A program made the translations under genes and the position numbers. This document shows, one piece after another, positions 1 to 8,927 of a stretch of 64,000 nucleotides of DNA (its first letter is position 1; each line of letters starts with the position of its first letter). Origin of the DNA: Fusibacter_C sp942493125. Lineage in GTDB: Bacteria > Bacillota > Clostridia > Peptostreptococcales > Acidaminobacteraceae. The notes beneath the pieces are model-generated. The model had not been told where the DNA came from, did not search any database, and was given only the letters and a program-made list of their open reading frames with translations. The stretch spans positions 2,728,001 to 2,792,000 of the forward strand of contig OW818667.1 of the NCBI GenBank assembly GCA_942493125.1, in the 5' to 3' direction.

Positions 1-2
1 AA

Positions 3-521
3 GGCGGCATCGGCTCAGCGTCAAGACTGTTGCAACTTTCAGAGGGGACATATACACTTGGCGCACTCGTACTGGCTAATTACGGTGCTCTGGCGGATCT
101 GACCATAGATGGCGAAAAGGTTGGACAAACGATTAAAGAAGAAATCGCCAATCGCACTGAAGTGGATAAAGGGTCCATTATAATCGTACTAGCGACGGAT
201 TTGCCCCTTTCAGATAGGCAATTAAAACGCGTTTGTAAACGTGCGGTGGTTGGCATGGCACGTGTGGGCTCATATATTGGTCACGGTAGTGGCGATATTG
301 TCATAGGATTTACGACACATCCAATGTCCGAGCCTGATAAAGTAGAGGGTGGTTCGATCAGGTACGTTTCACAGCTCGAAGAAGACCTGTTGGAAACGGT
401 CTTTAGAGCGGCGGCGGAATCCACAGAAGAAGCGATATTAAATGCACTCATAACTGCAAATGAGACGACGGGGGTTCATGGTCATACGCGTTACGCACTC
501 AAAGACTATTGGCAAAAATAG
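3..521 (+). CDS. P1-family peptidase (DmpA/L-aminopeptidase-like), C-terminal part
   Basis: The reading frame is open from the window edge, so the gene starts upstream; the first in-frame TTG (30) is not a real start because GGIGSASRLL before it is family-like sequence. DmpA-type enzymes are Ntn-hydrolases that self-cleave before a Ser, which then serves as nucleophile in removing N-terminal residues from peptides. Here that junction is the Gly-Ser pair in DKGSIIIVLATDLPL (Ser codon at 174-176), followed by the usual LKR..KRAVVGMARVGS and GHGSGD segments. Only about the last 172 residues are visible. The stop is followed after 12 nt by the next gene, so it probably heads or belongs to an operon with the hydrolase at 534. 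Confidence 0.85.
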   Translation, partial: GGIGSASRLLQLSEGTYTLGALVLANYGALADLTIDGEKVGQTIKEEIANRTEVDKGSIIIVLATDLPLSDRQLKRVCKRAVVGMARVGSYIGHGSGDIVIGFTTHPMSEPDKVEGGSIRYVSQLEEDLLETVFRAAAESTEEAILNALITANETTGVHGHTRYALKDYWQK

Positions 522-533
522 GAGGCTAAAGAG

Positions 534-1190
534 ATGAAGACGACACCTATTGGATCGAGAAGCGTCATGTTTACATTTGAAGCACGCGAATTGGGATCAG
601 ATTGGGATTTGAACCTACACCTCATCATGGGAAATGCGTTCAATTTCGTCATCGATCCAGGTTTAGGTAACTTCACTGTTGAACCGATGATTGCCTATGC
701 AAGTGCGCGCAACGATTTGCCTTTCGTGATCATCAACACCCATTATCATTGGGATCACACTTGGGCAAATGATCAAGTAGAAAACGCATTGATTATCGGT
801 CACACACTTTGTGGCGAAAAAATTGAGGCGAATTGGTCAGCGGAGCTTGAGCGCAATAAATACTTTGTAAGGGAACCGCGCGTCAAAGTACTGCCAAATC
901 TCACTTTTGAAGAAGCTCTGTATTTTCCAGTTGACAAAATCAGGTTGATTCATACACCTGGACATTCTTCAGACTGTATCAGTATTGTTGATGAATTAGA
1001 CGGCATTATCAATATGGGCGACAATATCGGAGATACTATGACTGAAATTGTGCCTTATCTCGAATGCGACCGTGCCACATACCGTTTAAGTTTGTTGAAA
1101 TGCAAGGGTTATCATTGTCACACCATCGTTTCAGGGCACAATCAAATACTCGAAAGTGACATCATAGATAAGATTGTTGATTTGTTATAG
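534..1190 (+). CDS. Metallo-beta-lactamase-fold hydrolase
   Basis: 218-residue cytosolic protein with the metal-binding motif HYHWDH at residues 70-75, a later HTPGHSSD segment and a MGDNIGD segment, all hallmarks of MBL-fold hydrolases that bind two metal ions (often Zn). No signal peptide is seen. The substrate cannot be assigned; glyoxalase II-like or other thioester/lactone hydrolysis is possible. AGGAGG at 521-526 lies 7 nt before the ATG and overlaps the end of the upstream peptidase gene, supporting co-transcription. Confidence 0.85.
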   Translation: MKTTPIGSRSVMFTFEARELGSDWDLNLHLIMGNAFNFVIDPGLGNFTVEPMIAYASARNDLPFVIINTHYHWDHTWANDQVENALIIGHTLCGEKIEANWSAELERNKYFVREPRVKVLPNLTFEEALYFPVDKIRLIHTPGHSSDCISIVDELDGIINMGDNIGDTMTEIVPYLECDRATYRLSLLKCKGYHCHTIVSGHNQILESDIIDKIVDLL

Positions 1191-1202
1191 GAGAATAAGT
1201 GT

Positions 1203-1667
1203 ATGATTATAGTAAGCGCGTGTTTCGCAAACATCAAATGCAGATTCGATGGTGATCATAAAACCGTCAAGTGGATCCAAGATTTAGTGCTTTCAGGTGA
1301 AGCAATCCCAGTTTGTCCAGAGGTACTAGGCGGTCTGCCGATACCGAGGCCGGCTTGTGAGATCATAGTAGACGAAAACGGCACAAAAAAAGTGATGGAC
1401 AATACGGGGATTGACCGAACAGAGGCATTTATTTCGGGCGCTGAAAAGACATTGGCCATCGCCAAAGCATGTGGCGCAGAAATCGCCATACTAAAGGCAA
1501 ATAGCCCATCTTGTGGAAAGGGATTCATCTATGATGGGTCGTTTTCAAGTGTGAAAGTGGAAGGAAATGGGCTTGCAGCGCAGCTTTTACTGGATCATGG
1601 GTTCTTGATTTTTAATGAAGATGAAGAAGCAGAATTAGGAGGATACTATGCCACACGAAAAAAATGA
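1203..1667 (+). CDS. DUF523 family protein
   Basis: 154 residues matching the DUF523 pattern: an N-terminal SACFANIKCRFDG segment (family usually SACLLG..CRYDG), PVCPEVLGGLPIPRPACE in the middle, and LKANSPSCGKGFIYDG later. The conserved cysteines (7, 13 and the CPE and SCG cysteines) suggest metal or cluster binding, but the biochemical role of the family is not established. The ATG follows GGAGAATAAGTGT, 12 nt after the MBL gene. The last 20 nt overlap the next gene, so the two are translationally linked. Confidence 0.8.
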   Translation: MIIVSACFANIKCRFDGDHKTVKWIQDLVLSGEAIPVCPEVLGGLPIPRPACEIIVDENGTKKVMDNTGIDRTEAFISGAEKTLAIAKACGAEIAILKANSPSCGKGFIYDGSFSSVKVEGNGLAAQLLLDHGFLIFNEDEEAELGGYYATRKK

Positions 1668-2031
1668 AATTGATCTCTACATAAGTACATTTCCTGAAGA
1701 GGTTCAAGTGAAACTAAACGAAATCAGGGAATTGATTAAATCACTTGTACCTGACGCTACTGAAAAAATGAGCTATCAGATGCCGACTTTTTATTTGGAT
1801 GGCAATCTCGTACATTTTGCAGGCTACAAGAACCACATCGGATTCTATCCAACGCCAAGTGGCATCACAGCCTTTGAGGATGAGCTCAAGAAATATAAAT
1901 ACGCCAAAGGCTCGGCGAGGTTTCCGCTCGATGAGCCGCTGCCGATTGAGCTAATCACAAAAATCGTACAGTATCGTTTGGAAGAAACAGCGGAGAAGAA
2001 TAAGAAGAAAGTCAAAAAAGAAACGAAATAA
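1648..2031 (+). CDS. DUF1801 domain protein (YdhG/Fra-like)
   Basis: 127 residues with the DUF1801 core: an N-terminal helix (IDLYISTFPEEVQVKLNEIR), the MSYQMPTFYLDGN strand region, GYKNHIGFYPTP, and the AKGSARFPLDEPLP segment. Relatives include B. subtilis YdhG and the frataxin-like iron chaperone Fra; whether this one handles iron is not shown. The C-terminus is very lysine-rich (EKNKKKVKKETK). It starts inside the DUF523 gene behind an AGGAGG at 1638-1643. Confidence 0.8.
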   Translation: MPHEKNEIDLYISTFPEEVQVKLNEIRELIKSLVPDATEKMSYQMPTFYLDGNLVHFAGYKNHIGFYPTPSGITAFEDELKKYKYAKGSARFPLDEPLPIELITKIVQYRLEETAEKNKKKVKKETK

Positions 2032-2077
2032 TTGAGTGTTAACGTTCCATATGTTTTACAACACTTGGAGGTGCTAC

Positions 2078-2971
2078 ATGAAAAGGACAAAATTTGTTAA
2101 AAAATACACAATGTTGTTGCTGTGTTTGATTATTGGTCTATCGACTTTAATAGGATGTGAAAAGAAAGAACTTGCGTTCACAATGGAGACCTACCCAAAA
2201 GTGGATGGCTCAACTGTGACGATTCCACTTTCTGAAGCAGTTGCAGCCACTTTGACGCGCAGCACGCTTGAAGCGGTTAGACCTTACATTTTGCACAATA
2301 AAACGCATCAAGCGTATCTCAACCTCATCGATAAAAAAGTCGATTTGATCTTTGTTACTGGACCATCTGAAGAAGAGCTCGCACTTGCAGAAGCCGCAGG
2401 CATTGAGCTTGAAATCGTACCGATTGTCAGCGAAGCATTTGTTTTTTTGACACATGTAGACAACCCAGTTAAGGGTTTGACAACGCAGAACATACAAGAC
2501 ATCTATACTGGTAAAGTGACCAACTGGCTCGAAGTCGGTGGTGTAGATAAAGCGATTATCCCTTATCAAAGGCCAGTCAATTCTGGAAGTCAGACTGGGT
2601 TTCTTAGCCTTGTCATGAAAGGTCTCACACCGATGAAAGCGCCAGAGGAGCAGGTGGCAGCTGAAATGGGTCAATTGATTGATGCGGTTGCAAACTATGA
2701 AAATTCTGCGACGGCCTTAGGTTACTCCTTTTTTTATTTTGTCGAAGATATGTGGGGCAGCGACGCAGTCAAACTCCTCGAAGTCGATGGCATCTATCCA
2801 GATCATGAAACGATCAGTTCTGGCGACTATCCGTTTACGACGGCATACTACGCAGTCATCCGTAAAGAGTCTCCTAAAGATAGCAATGAGCGAAAAGTCA
2901 TTGAGTGGATACTAACTGATGAGGGTCAAACGTTGATGGAGGAAAGTGGGTATGTCAAAATCAAAAAGTGA
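2078..2971 (+). CDS. PstS-like phosphate-type substrate-binding lipoprotein
   Basis: 297 residues. The N-terminus MKRTKFVKKYTMLLL leads to a lipobox ending LIGC, so it should be a lipid-anchored extracellular binding protein. The body resembles PBP-like proteins of the PstS group: a repeated strand-helix layout, VTNWLEVGG, and RPVNSGSQTGF, the oxyanion loop region. The ATG at 2078 was chosen because TTGGAGG sits 8 nt upstream; a longer reading from 2036 lacks a ribosome site. No pst permease or ATPase genes follow, so it is an orphan binding protein and its ligand is unproven. Confidence 0.75.
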   Translation: MKRTKFVKKYTMLLLCLIIGLSTLIGCEKKELAFTMETYPKVDGSTVTIPLSEAVAATLTRSTLEAVRPYILHNKTHQAYLNLIDKKVDLIFVTGPSEEELALAEAAGIELEIVPIVSEAFVFLTHVDNPVKGLTTQNIQDIYTGKVTNWLEVGGVDKAIIPYQRPVNSGSQTGFLSLVMKGLTPMKAPEEQVAAEMGQLIDAVANYENSATALGYSFFYFVEDMWGSDAVKLLEVDGIYPDHETISSGDYPFTTAYYAVIRKESPKDSNERKVIEWILTDEGQTLMEESGYVKIKK

Positions 2972-4496
2972 TGCAAATGCAATCATCGCCATTGGCATGA
3001 TCATGATCTGTATTTTGGCAATTGTACTTCTCATCACTGGGTGCGACGCAATGGGCATTGGTGATGATCTAGATATTTATGCGACGACTGAAAGCGAGCA
3101 ACGCGTCTATACGTCATTTGAAAAGCCGGTAACAGCGCCAAGTGAGATCAAGTATCTTGTACCAAACGCGCTTACAGAGGTGAACAGTGAGGTGTCGCCT
3201 AAATTTGATCCACCTCGAGAGATTGTCGGACCAGAGCATATGGTCTACTATTCAGTCTATTCAGGGCTTAAATCAAAAGAAATTGAAGCAAAAGTAAATG
3301 CAGAAATGACATCGCTCATCTTTGAACTGGGGCGACAGATGGATCCTAAGACGATTGCACCTTTTAGAGGCATTAAGACCAAATTTGATGAAGCTTCTAA
3401 ATTGACTTCGAGTTACATATCGCTCTATACATCTTTCAATGCCAACAATCTGTTATCTGTTCGTGGTTATACCTATTGCAATTATCAAGTCAGTGATGCA
3501 AGCTATGATGGGCCGTCATGGATGAGTCTGTGTAAAGGTCTGACGATTGATCTCAATACAGGGGATCACGTCCCTTTGGAAGCCCTGTTCATCGATGGTT
3601 ATGATTATGAAAGCGTCATCAACTATTCAATATTGGAACAAATAGAACAAAATAATCTTATGGATGAATCATACCTAGCATATACTTATTTACCTGCTCG
3701 ATTGACAAAACCATTCGATGGAATTGCTCACGATCAAGCTTATTTACTCGACAATTTCAACCTCGTTATCATAATCGAACCAGATGATCCGAGATTTGAT
3801 AGCGTTTTCGAACAGATCACTTTTTCAATCGGTCTTGAAAATTTCGGTGATAATCTAGCCATTGGCACAAGGTATTATGAACCTGAAAACAATCTCTTTG
3901 TCGACGAGACTGAAAAACGCATGCTGCCCATTTGGCAATCAAATGGAAGGGGGCAATCGGAAAACACAGAAGGCACATTTGAAGGTGGAAAATGGTATTT
4001 ATCGAGCTATGACCAAGATGAACGTTTAGATGATGTTTACAAAGCATTCGTTCTCGAATCCAAAGAGGCATTAAACGCACTAAAATTTGATGGTAATGAC
4101 AACAATGCAATGTTGACACTTTCAAAGATTTCGGTGGGTCGTTTTGTGATTATCACTAAGAACTTGTGGCTAACAAAAGGCAGTGATTATGACAGTTTGA
4201 CCGAGTATCAAGTTTACGATACCTCCGGAAAACAGTTGACGCTTTCCGATTTGTTTGTCGATGGCTTTGATTTCGAATCAATTATTGAAACCCAGGTGCG
4301 TGAACGTATCGTTCAAAGTGGAAATTTCACCGAGGCAGAGATTGAAAATGCCATAGAACAGAAAATATTTACACTCGATCAAAGCAATTTGTCCATACAA
4401 ATAACCTATCCTGATTTCAGAACGGGTTCTGATTATTTACAAGTCTATATTCCTTTTGAGGCTTTTGGCGTTCGAAATATGACGATTTTCGATTGA
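2952..4496 (+). CDS. Lipoprotein with duplicated DUF3298/RsiV-like domain
   Basis: About 514 residues. One N-terminal hydrophobic segment ends in LLITGC, a lipobox, so the protein should sit on the outer face of the membrane. The rest looks like two diverged copies of one domain: LFIDGYDYESVI near residue 210 and LFVDGFDFESII near residue 432, each after a strand-rich stretch. This pattern resembles the DUF3298 domain of RsiV and PdaC. The ATG at 2952 has GGAGG nine nt upstream (2938-2942) and overlaps the binding-protein gene by 20 nt, so the pair is probably made together. The ligand is unknown. Confidence 0.65.
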   Translation: MSKSKSDANAIIAIGMIMICILAIVLLITGCDAMGIGDDLDIYATTESEQRVYTSFEKPVTAPSEIKYLVPNALTEVNSEVSPKFDPPREIVGPEHMVYYSVYSGLKSKEIEAKVNAEMTSLIFELGRQMDPKTIAPFRGIKTKFDEASKLTSSYISLYTSFNANNLLSVRGYTYCNYQVSDASYDGPSWMSLCKGLTIDLNTGDHVPLEALFIDGYDYESVINYSILEQIEQNNLMDESYLAYTYLPARLTKPFDGIAHDQAYLLDNFNLVIIIEPDDPRFDSVFEQITFSIGLENFGDNLAIGTRYYEPENNLFVDETEKRMLPIWQSNGRGQSENTEGTFEGGKWYLSSYDQDERLDDVYKAFVLESKEALNALKFDGNDNNAMLTLSKISVGRFVIITKNLWLTKGSDYDSLTEYQVYDTSGKQLTLSDLFVDGFDFESIIETQVRERIVQSGNFTEAEIENAIEQKIFTLDQSNLSIQITYPDFRTGSDYLQVYIPFEAFGVRNMTIFD

Positions 4497-4565
4497 ATGC
4501 CATCTCCATAAAATCTCCATAACCTTCTGATACAATGACTTTGAAATCAAATTTTGGAGGTTATT

Positions 4566-5252
4566 ATGAAAATGAATCACGCATTAAAAATAATGGCATT
4601 ATCAGTGGCAAGTGTTTTGGTACTTACAGCTTGTACATCTACAGATACCGTTGGTAAATTTGCTGCTAAATCTTTCGATGCAGTAGCGGTAAATTTAGCT
4701 GATCAAATCGCATTTGATGAGACTGCAAACGCATGGGCACTTACTGCACCTACTGGTGAACGTTTTTCAATTTCTGCTGACTTTACTCAAGGCGTTGATA
4801 CTGTGCAAGAATTCGACTTACAACCTTTCTTGGATGCGGGCTTAGATGTGACAAAGCTCGATGCAACTATTTTTTCAGTCAACGCAGAAACTAATAAGCT
4901 CCTCGTTATTGGTAACCTCGGTGATGCAGCCGTTTCAGTTGATGCAACAAAATCTATGACAACTGCTGTTGAAGGTATCGTCAAAGATTATAGAGACAGC
5001 GTTGGTTTCCACGCGAAGCTCGATCACTATGGCATCGCTATGGGCAATGGCAACATGTTCGAATGGGCAAGTGATATGGCAACAAATGATAAAGATATCG
5101 TATTTGTATTGAACCCTGAGCCATTTATCAATGCTGGTGCAGATCCTGCTAAAATCGCTGGATGGGCATATGCTGAAGTTGAAGTTATGGATGAAAATGA
5201 TAAACCGATTTTAGTTAACAAATTATTAAAGCCCTTTGATCTCGCTAACTAG
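4566..5252 (+). CDS. Putative lipoprotein of unknown function
   Basis: 228 residues; MKMNHALKIMALSVASVL runs into LTAC, a lipobox, predicting a lipid-anchored surface protein. I do not recognise the mature part, which is rich in Asp, Ala and Val and has no Cys. It shows repeated FDLQPFLDAG / LNPEPFINAG elements around residues 90 and 185, suggesting two related halves. TTGGAGG lies just before the chosen ATG. The CDS is preceded by a likely -10 (TACAAT near 4532) and followed by a strong terminator, so it is probably monocistronic. Its base composition matches the neighbours. Confidence 0.7.
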   Translation: MKMNHALKIMALSVASVLVLTACTSTDTVGKFAAKSFDAVAVNLADQIAFDETANAWALTAPTGERFSISADFTQGVDTVQEFDLQPFLDAGLDVTKLDATIFSVNAETNKLLVIGNLGDAAVSVDATKSMTTAVEGIVKDYRDSVGFHAKLDHYGIAMGNGNMFEWASDMATNDKDIVFVLNPEPFINAGADPAKIAGWAYAEVEVMDENDKPILVNKLLKPFDLAN

Positions 5253-5294
5253 TCTTTGTTTTTTTAAGACGGTTGGTTGATATTAAAAATAAAG

Positions 5295-5345
5295 ACGACC
5301 GCAACAAAATGGTGATGATCATTTTGTTGCGGTCGTTTTTTTTTT
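5295..5345 (+). terminator. Strong intrinsic terminator
   Basis: A 17-bp perfect stem (5295-5311 with 5320-5336), an 8-nt loop and a run of ten T. It ends the lipoprotein transcript. Confidence 0.95.
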
Positions 5346-5448
5346 GCGGCAAATGCAAAGAAGGAGTTTCATAAGTTTTGTAGAATTCTATAAAGGATGA
5401 TAGATTCTAGATTATAAGCATATCATTTTGGAAGGAGGCGATAAAACA

Positions 5449-5688
5449 ATGACACTTTCAAGAGAAGAAAAGGCAAAACTCGTCGCTCAAGTACAAAGGT
5501 ATTTTGAAGACCAGTCCATGGAAGAAATCGGAAACCTTTCTGCAGAGCAATTGATTGAGTACATGCTGGATATCCTTGGGCCCTTTGCGTACAATCAAGC
5601 GCTGTTCGACGTCAACAAAACGCTTAAAGCCCACTACGCCCAATTGGAGGATGCATTATTCATTCTGGAGAAGCCCCATAAACGATGA
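5449..5688 (+). CDS. DUF2164 family protein
   Basis: 79 residues with the DUF2164 layout: SREEKAKLVAQVQRYFEDQ, LSAEQLIEYMLDILGPFAYNQ and a C-terminal helix. The family is small, cytosolic and of unknown function. AAGGAGGCG at 5431-5439 precedes the ATG at 5449; an upstream in-frame TTG at 5428 is part of the ribosome-site region and is rejected. It stands alone between two terminators. Confidence 0.8.
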   Translation: MTLSREEKAKLVAQVQRYFEDQSMEEIGNLSAEQLIEYMLDILGPFAYNQALFDVNKTLKAHYAQLEDALFILEKPHKR

Positions 5689-5735
5689 TCCAACGGGGAA
5701 GCATCATTAGATCGTGATGAAACCGCACTTAAATA

Positions 5736-5761
5736 AAAATGGACCTCTATGGGTCCATTTT
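5736..5761. terminator. Bidirectional terminator between convergent genes
   Basis: Ten-bp stem AAAATGGACC/GGTCCATTTT with a 6-nt loop. It has T on one side and A on the other, so it can serve the DUF2164 gene and the convergent HD gene. Confidence 0.8.
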
Positions 5762-5781
5762 GCATACTTACAGCGATTTAT

Positions 5782-6300
5782 TTATATTTCTATAGACTGA
5801 AGGTGTTTGATGTGCGTGTTGCCTTTGAATTTAACTGTTTCAGCAATCGAACAATATTTGTCGACCATAGTGACGACCATAGCTTCTTTCTTAAGAGGTA
5901 ATGCAGGTGTCAGCGGCCACATATGCTTCAGTATGATTTCGCGTTCTATAGCACCTAATTCAAAACATTCAAGGGCATTTCTTAAGGCGACACGTGGATG
6001 TGAAAATCCGTGCAAACCTTCCGAGTTGCCTTTGATATGCCAATCGTAAAGAAAGAAATCGTGTAACAGTGCCCCGCGGGCAGTTGCGCGGTAATCAAGT
6101 CCGAGATTTTTGCTGACGACATAGCTGGTATAGGATACGTATAGGCTATGTTCAAAACATGTGGTATTCCCATGTTGAATAAAGTTCTTCATGGATTGCA
6201 CGCGTTCGTGTTTGAGCATGTCAGCAACGCAATCGACGTATTCGTTGATCCTATCGAGGTCAAGTTCAAAACGAGGATTTAGTCTATATTTTTTAGTCAT
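5782..6300 (-). CDS. HD-domain hydrolase
   Basis: 172 residues. A histidine around residue 50 (CFEHSLYVSY) and the HD pair in GALLHDFFLYDW, then H..P..A (GFSHPRVALRNA) and a late VTMVDKYCS form the HD-superfamily metal site. Such proteins are metal-dependent phosphohydrolases of nucleotides or related compounds. The fit to uncharacterised HD proteins of Firmicutes is good, but the substrate is unknown. The ATG at 6300 was chosen over the GTG and ATG at 6309 and 6306 because GGAG at 6312-6309 is then spaced 8 nt away. It is monocistronic and convergent with the DUF2164 gene. Confidence 0.8.
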   Translation of the reverse strand: MTKKYRLNPRFELDLDRINEYVDCVADMLKHERVQSMKNFIQHGNTTCFEHSLYVSYTSYVVSKNLGLDYRATARGALLHDFFLYDWHIKGNSEGLHGFSHPRVALRNALECFELGAIEREIILKHMWPLTPALPLKKEAMVVTMVDKYCSIAETVKFKGNTHIKHLQSIEI

Positions 6301-6482
6301 AAGCATCACTCCAGATTAGAAATTCCTTAAATCAAGATTAAAATAGAGATGTCAGTGAATCACAGAAAAATTTCATGCTATAATGAATTGAATATATTAT
6401 CAAAGTCATAAATGGGCTATATAATTTATACCCCTATGCCTTAATATTATAGCTTACTTGTGAAGAAAAATGGAGCACAAAT

Positions 6483-6986
6483 ATGAATATTTCAAACATT
6501 AGAGAAGCTAGGTTAACTGATGTCACAGCTATCTGTGAGATTTATAACCCATATGTGTTAGATTCAACGCATACCTTTGAAGAGATGCCAGTCACTGAAT
6601 CGATCATGCTTGAACGTATGAAGCCTTGCATTGAACGTGGCCATTGGTTTGTGTATGAAAAAGACAACAAGGTGGTTGGTTATGCCTATGCAAACGAATG
6701 GAAGGCACGCTCTGCTTACCGCTTTACTGTCGAGACTTCTGTTTATGTGGCTGCAGATCATGTCGGTAAAGGCATCGGGCGTCAAGTATATTCGCGACTC
6801 ATCGAAAGTCTAAGAACTGGAGATATACATGTCATCATCGGCGGTATTTCATTACCCAATCCTGCAAGTGTAGCGCTACACGAATCTCTGGGTTTTAAGA
6901 AAGTTGCACACTATAAAGAAATTGGATTCAAAAAAGGGGTGTGGCTAGATGTCGGTTATTGGCAATACGAGGCACCCAATGTTTAG
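6483..6986 (+). CDS. PAT-like GNAT N-acetyltransferase
   Basis: 167 residues resembling phosphinothricin/methionine-sulfoximine acetyltransferases: REARLTDVTAICEIYNPYVLDSTHTFE at the N-terminus, WFVYEKDNKVVGYAYA, a TVETSVYVAADHVGKGIGRQVY motif A that binds acetyl-CoA, and SLPNPASVALHESLGFKK. In this family the acceptor is the amino group of glutamate analogues or methionine sulfoximine/sulfone; the native substrate here is not shown. The stop overlaps the start of the kinase gene. Confidence 0.85.
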   Translation: MNISNIREARLTDVTAICEIYNPYVLDSTHTFEEMPVTESIMLERMKPCIERGHWFVYEKDNKVVGYAYANEWKARSAYRFTVETSVYVAADHVGKGIGRQVYSRLIESLRTGDIHVIIGGISLPNPASVALHESLGFKKVAHYKEIGFKKGVWLDVGYWQYEAPNV

Positions 6987-7875
6987 AGATATAGATCGGT
7001 CAAACGAATGGGTTGACATACAGCCAATAGAAAAAGGGTGGTCAACCGATGAAAAATTCAAGGTTACCTGTAGGGATCAGAGCACTTATCTCTTAAGAAT
7101 TTCACCTGGTGAGAGCTATCAGACGAAAAAACGGGAGTTCGAATTTTTGAGTCGCGTCAAGGCATTTGATTTAAAGATGACGTTACCGATTGCCATAGGG
7201 TTATGTGACAATGGCCAGTCGTGCTATTTGCTGTTTACATGGCTTGAAGGGGTTGACGCGAGTAGTGTTATCGAATACTTACCTGAGGAAACTCAGTATG
7301 CGCATGGCATAGCTGCTGGAGAGGCGCTTCGAAAAATCCATAGCATCGAGGCACCGCAAACGCAAGAGGACTGGAAAAGCCGTTTTAATAGAAAGATGGA
7401 TCACAAGATTGCATTATATCAAGCATGTCCCATAAAAGTTGATGGGGCTGAGCATTTGATCCGTTATATTGAAGCCAATCGGATGTTGCTTGAAGAAAGG
7501 CCGCAATCCTTGCATCATGGTGACTTCCATATTGGCAATATGGTCATTACACCTTCAGGACAGTTAGGGATCATCGACTTTAACCGAATGGATTTTGGCG
7601 ACCCATGGGAAGATTTCAACCGCATCACATGGTGTGCGATGGCTAGTTCCAAATTTGCCACTGGCTTAATAGATGGCTACTTTGAACAGGATGTGCCTGA
7701 ACTTTTTTTCAAACTCATGGCACTTTACATCTCAAGCAACCAATTGTCATCTATTCCATGGGCAATACCTTTCGGTCAAAGCGAAGTCGATGTGATGATT
7801 GATCAAACAAAACTGGTTCTAAAATGGTATGACAATATGAATCAAGTGATCCCTAACTGGTATCGCTTAAAATGA
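6979..7875 (+). CDS. APH-family phosphotransferase
   Basis: 298 residues with the aminoglycoside phosphotransferase/choline-kinase fold. The catalytic loop is LHHGDFHIGNMVI (Asp and Asn of HxDxxxxN) and the metal-binding loop IIDFNRMDFGDPWEDF. Family members transfer the ATP gamma-phosphate to hydroxyls of small molecules. I chose the ATG at 6979, with GAGG six nt upstream, over one at 6949 that would overlap the acetyltransferase by 38 nt without a ribosome site. The 8-nt overlap couples it to the PAT-like gene. An antibiotic substrate is possible but not demonstrated. Confidence 0.8.
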   Translation: MFRDIDRSNEWVDIQPIEKGWSTDEKFKVTCRDQSTYLLRISPGESYQTKKREFEFLSRVKAFDLKMTLPIAIGLCDNGQSCYLLFTWLEGVDASSVIEYLPEETQYAHGIAAGEALRKIHSIEAPQTQEDWKSRFNRKMDHKIALYQACPIKVDGAEHLIRYIEANRMLLEERPQSLHHGDFHIGNMVITPSGQLGIIDFNRMDFGDPWEDFNRITWCAMASSKFATGLIDGYFEQDVPELFFKLMALYISSNQLSSIPWAIPFGQSEVDVMIDQTKLVLKWYDNMNQVIPNWYRLK

Positions 7876-7891
7876 CGCATTGGAGGAACTA

Positions 7892-8416
7892 ATGAAGCTG
7901 CAATACGAACTGACCAGTCAAGATTTTATTGATTTTAATATTAATTTTATAGAAACGTCGCCTGTTATGAAGCGTTCGCTTTTAATACAACGCATCATGT
8001 TCCCGATCCTCTTGTTGGCGTCCCCGGCGACATTAAGCAATTTATTTGATGTGCCTTTTGTGGTTTTGATGACACTATTTGGGGTATTGGCAATTCTGTG
8101 GCTTGTATTTTATCTTAAGTGGTTTAAATATCGAATCGCACGCAAATCGGAAAAGCTGATCGCATCCGGGAAAGTACCAGGCGTCGTTGGCCCGCATGAA
8201 CTCTTTATTGAACAAGGGGTCATCTCTGATAAAACGTCTACAGATATAACGCGATATGAAGCCATTGAAAAAGTTGTAGAATCGCGTACTCATATTTTTA
8301 TATACGTCAGCCAAGTGATGGCGTATATCGTACCTAAAAAAGTGTTTGTGACACCATCAGATTTAGAGGCGTTTAAAGGGATACTAAAAACGTTTAACAA
8401 TACCGCTCCAAAATAA
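7892..8416 (+). CDS. YcxB-like membrane protein
   Basis: 174 residues. Two membrane helices lie around residues 33-70 (FPILLLASPATL and VVLMTLFGVLAILWLVFY), then a basic stretch and a cytosolic C-terminal beta domain (GVVGPHELFIEQGVISD... YIVPKKVF). This is the layout of the YcxB-like family, whose function is unknown. TTGGAGG overlaps the in-frame TTG at 7880, so the ATG at 7892 is the start. It follows the kinase gene by 16 nt. Confidence 0.7.
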   Translation: MKLQYELTSQDFIDFNINFIETSPVMKRSLLIQRIMFPILLLASPATLSNLFDVPFVVLMTLFGVLAILWLVFYLKWFKYRIARKSEKLIASGKVPGVVGPHELFIEQGVISDKTSTDITRYEAIEKVVESRTHIFIYVSQVMAYIVPKKVFVTPSDLEAFKGILKTFNNTAPK

Positions 8417-8461
8417 TTTCATATCAGGCGCTAAAAGCGGCCATGAAAGAGTGAGGTTTCT

Positions 8462-8914
8462 ATGAAAATTGATTATCGTATTGTGCCATATGAACTCGAG
8501 TATCTAGATGATTTAACAAGTATGGCCCTGGATTTATGGCCAAAAAATGAATACATGCATTTAAGAGATGAATTTGAGCGATTTGAAGGTGACGAGAAGC
8601 AGATGGTTTTTCTGAGCATTCTCGATGATCTCCCAGTTGGCTTCATCCATGTCGCATTGCGTGCGGATTACGTTGAAGGGGCTGATTCAAGTCCTGTGGG
8701 GTATGTTGAAGGCATCTATGTCTTACCTGAATTTAGAAAAAAAGGGATGTCAAAAAAGTTGTTGCTTAAAGCAGAAGAATGGTCAAAGTCAAAGGGCTGC
8801 GTTCAAATTGCGTCAGATATTGAAGATGAAAATGTGGTAAGTTATGCTTTCCATGTCGGGGTAGGTTTTAAGGAAGTGAATCGCGTCATTTGCTTCATTA
8901 AAAACATTGATTAA
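8462..8914 (+). CDS. AAC(6')-type aminoglycoside-like N-acetyltransferase
   Basis: 150 residues of the GNAT fold. It matches the AAC(6') group closely: LRADYVEGADSSP, then GYVEGIYVLPEFRKKGMSKKLL (acetyl-CoA motif A), AEEWSKSKGC, IASDIEDENVVSYAFH, GVGFKEVNRVICFIK. Those enzymes acetylate the 6'-amino group of aminoglycosides such as kanamycin. Resistance is inferred from family only; many chromosomal copies give little or none. GAGG precedes the ATG, and it is followed closely by the small membrane-protein gene. Confidence 0.8.
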   Translation: MKIDYRIVPYELEYLDDLTSMALDLWPKNEYMHLRDEFERFEGDEKQMVFLSILDDLPVGFIHVALRADYVEGADSSPVGYVEGIYVLPEFRKKGMSKKLLLKAEEWSKSKGCVQIASDIEDENVVSYAFHVGVGFKEVNRVICFIKNID

Positions 8915-8927
8915 AAGAGGAGTGGCT

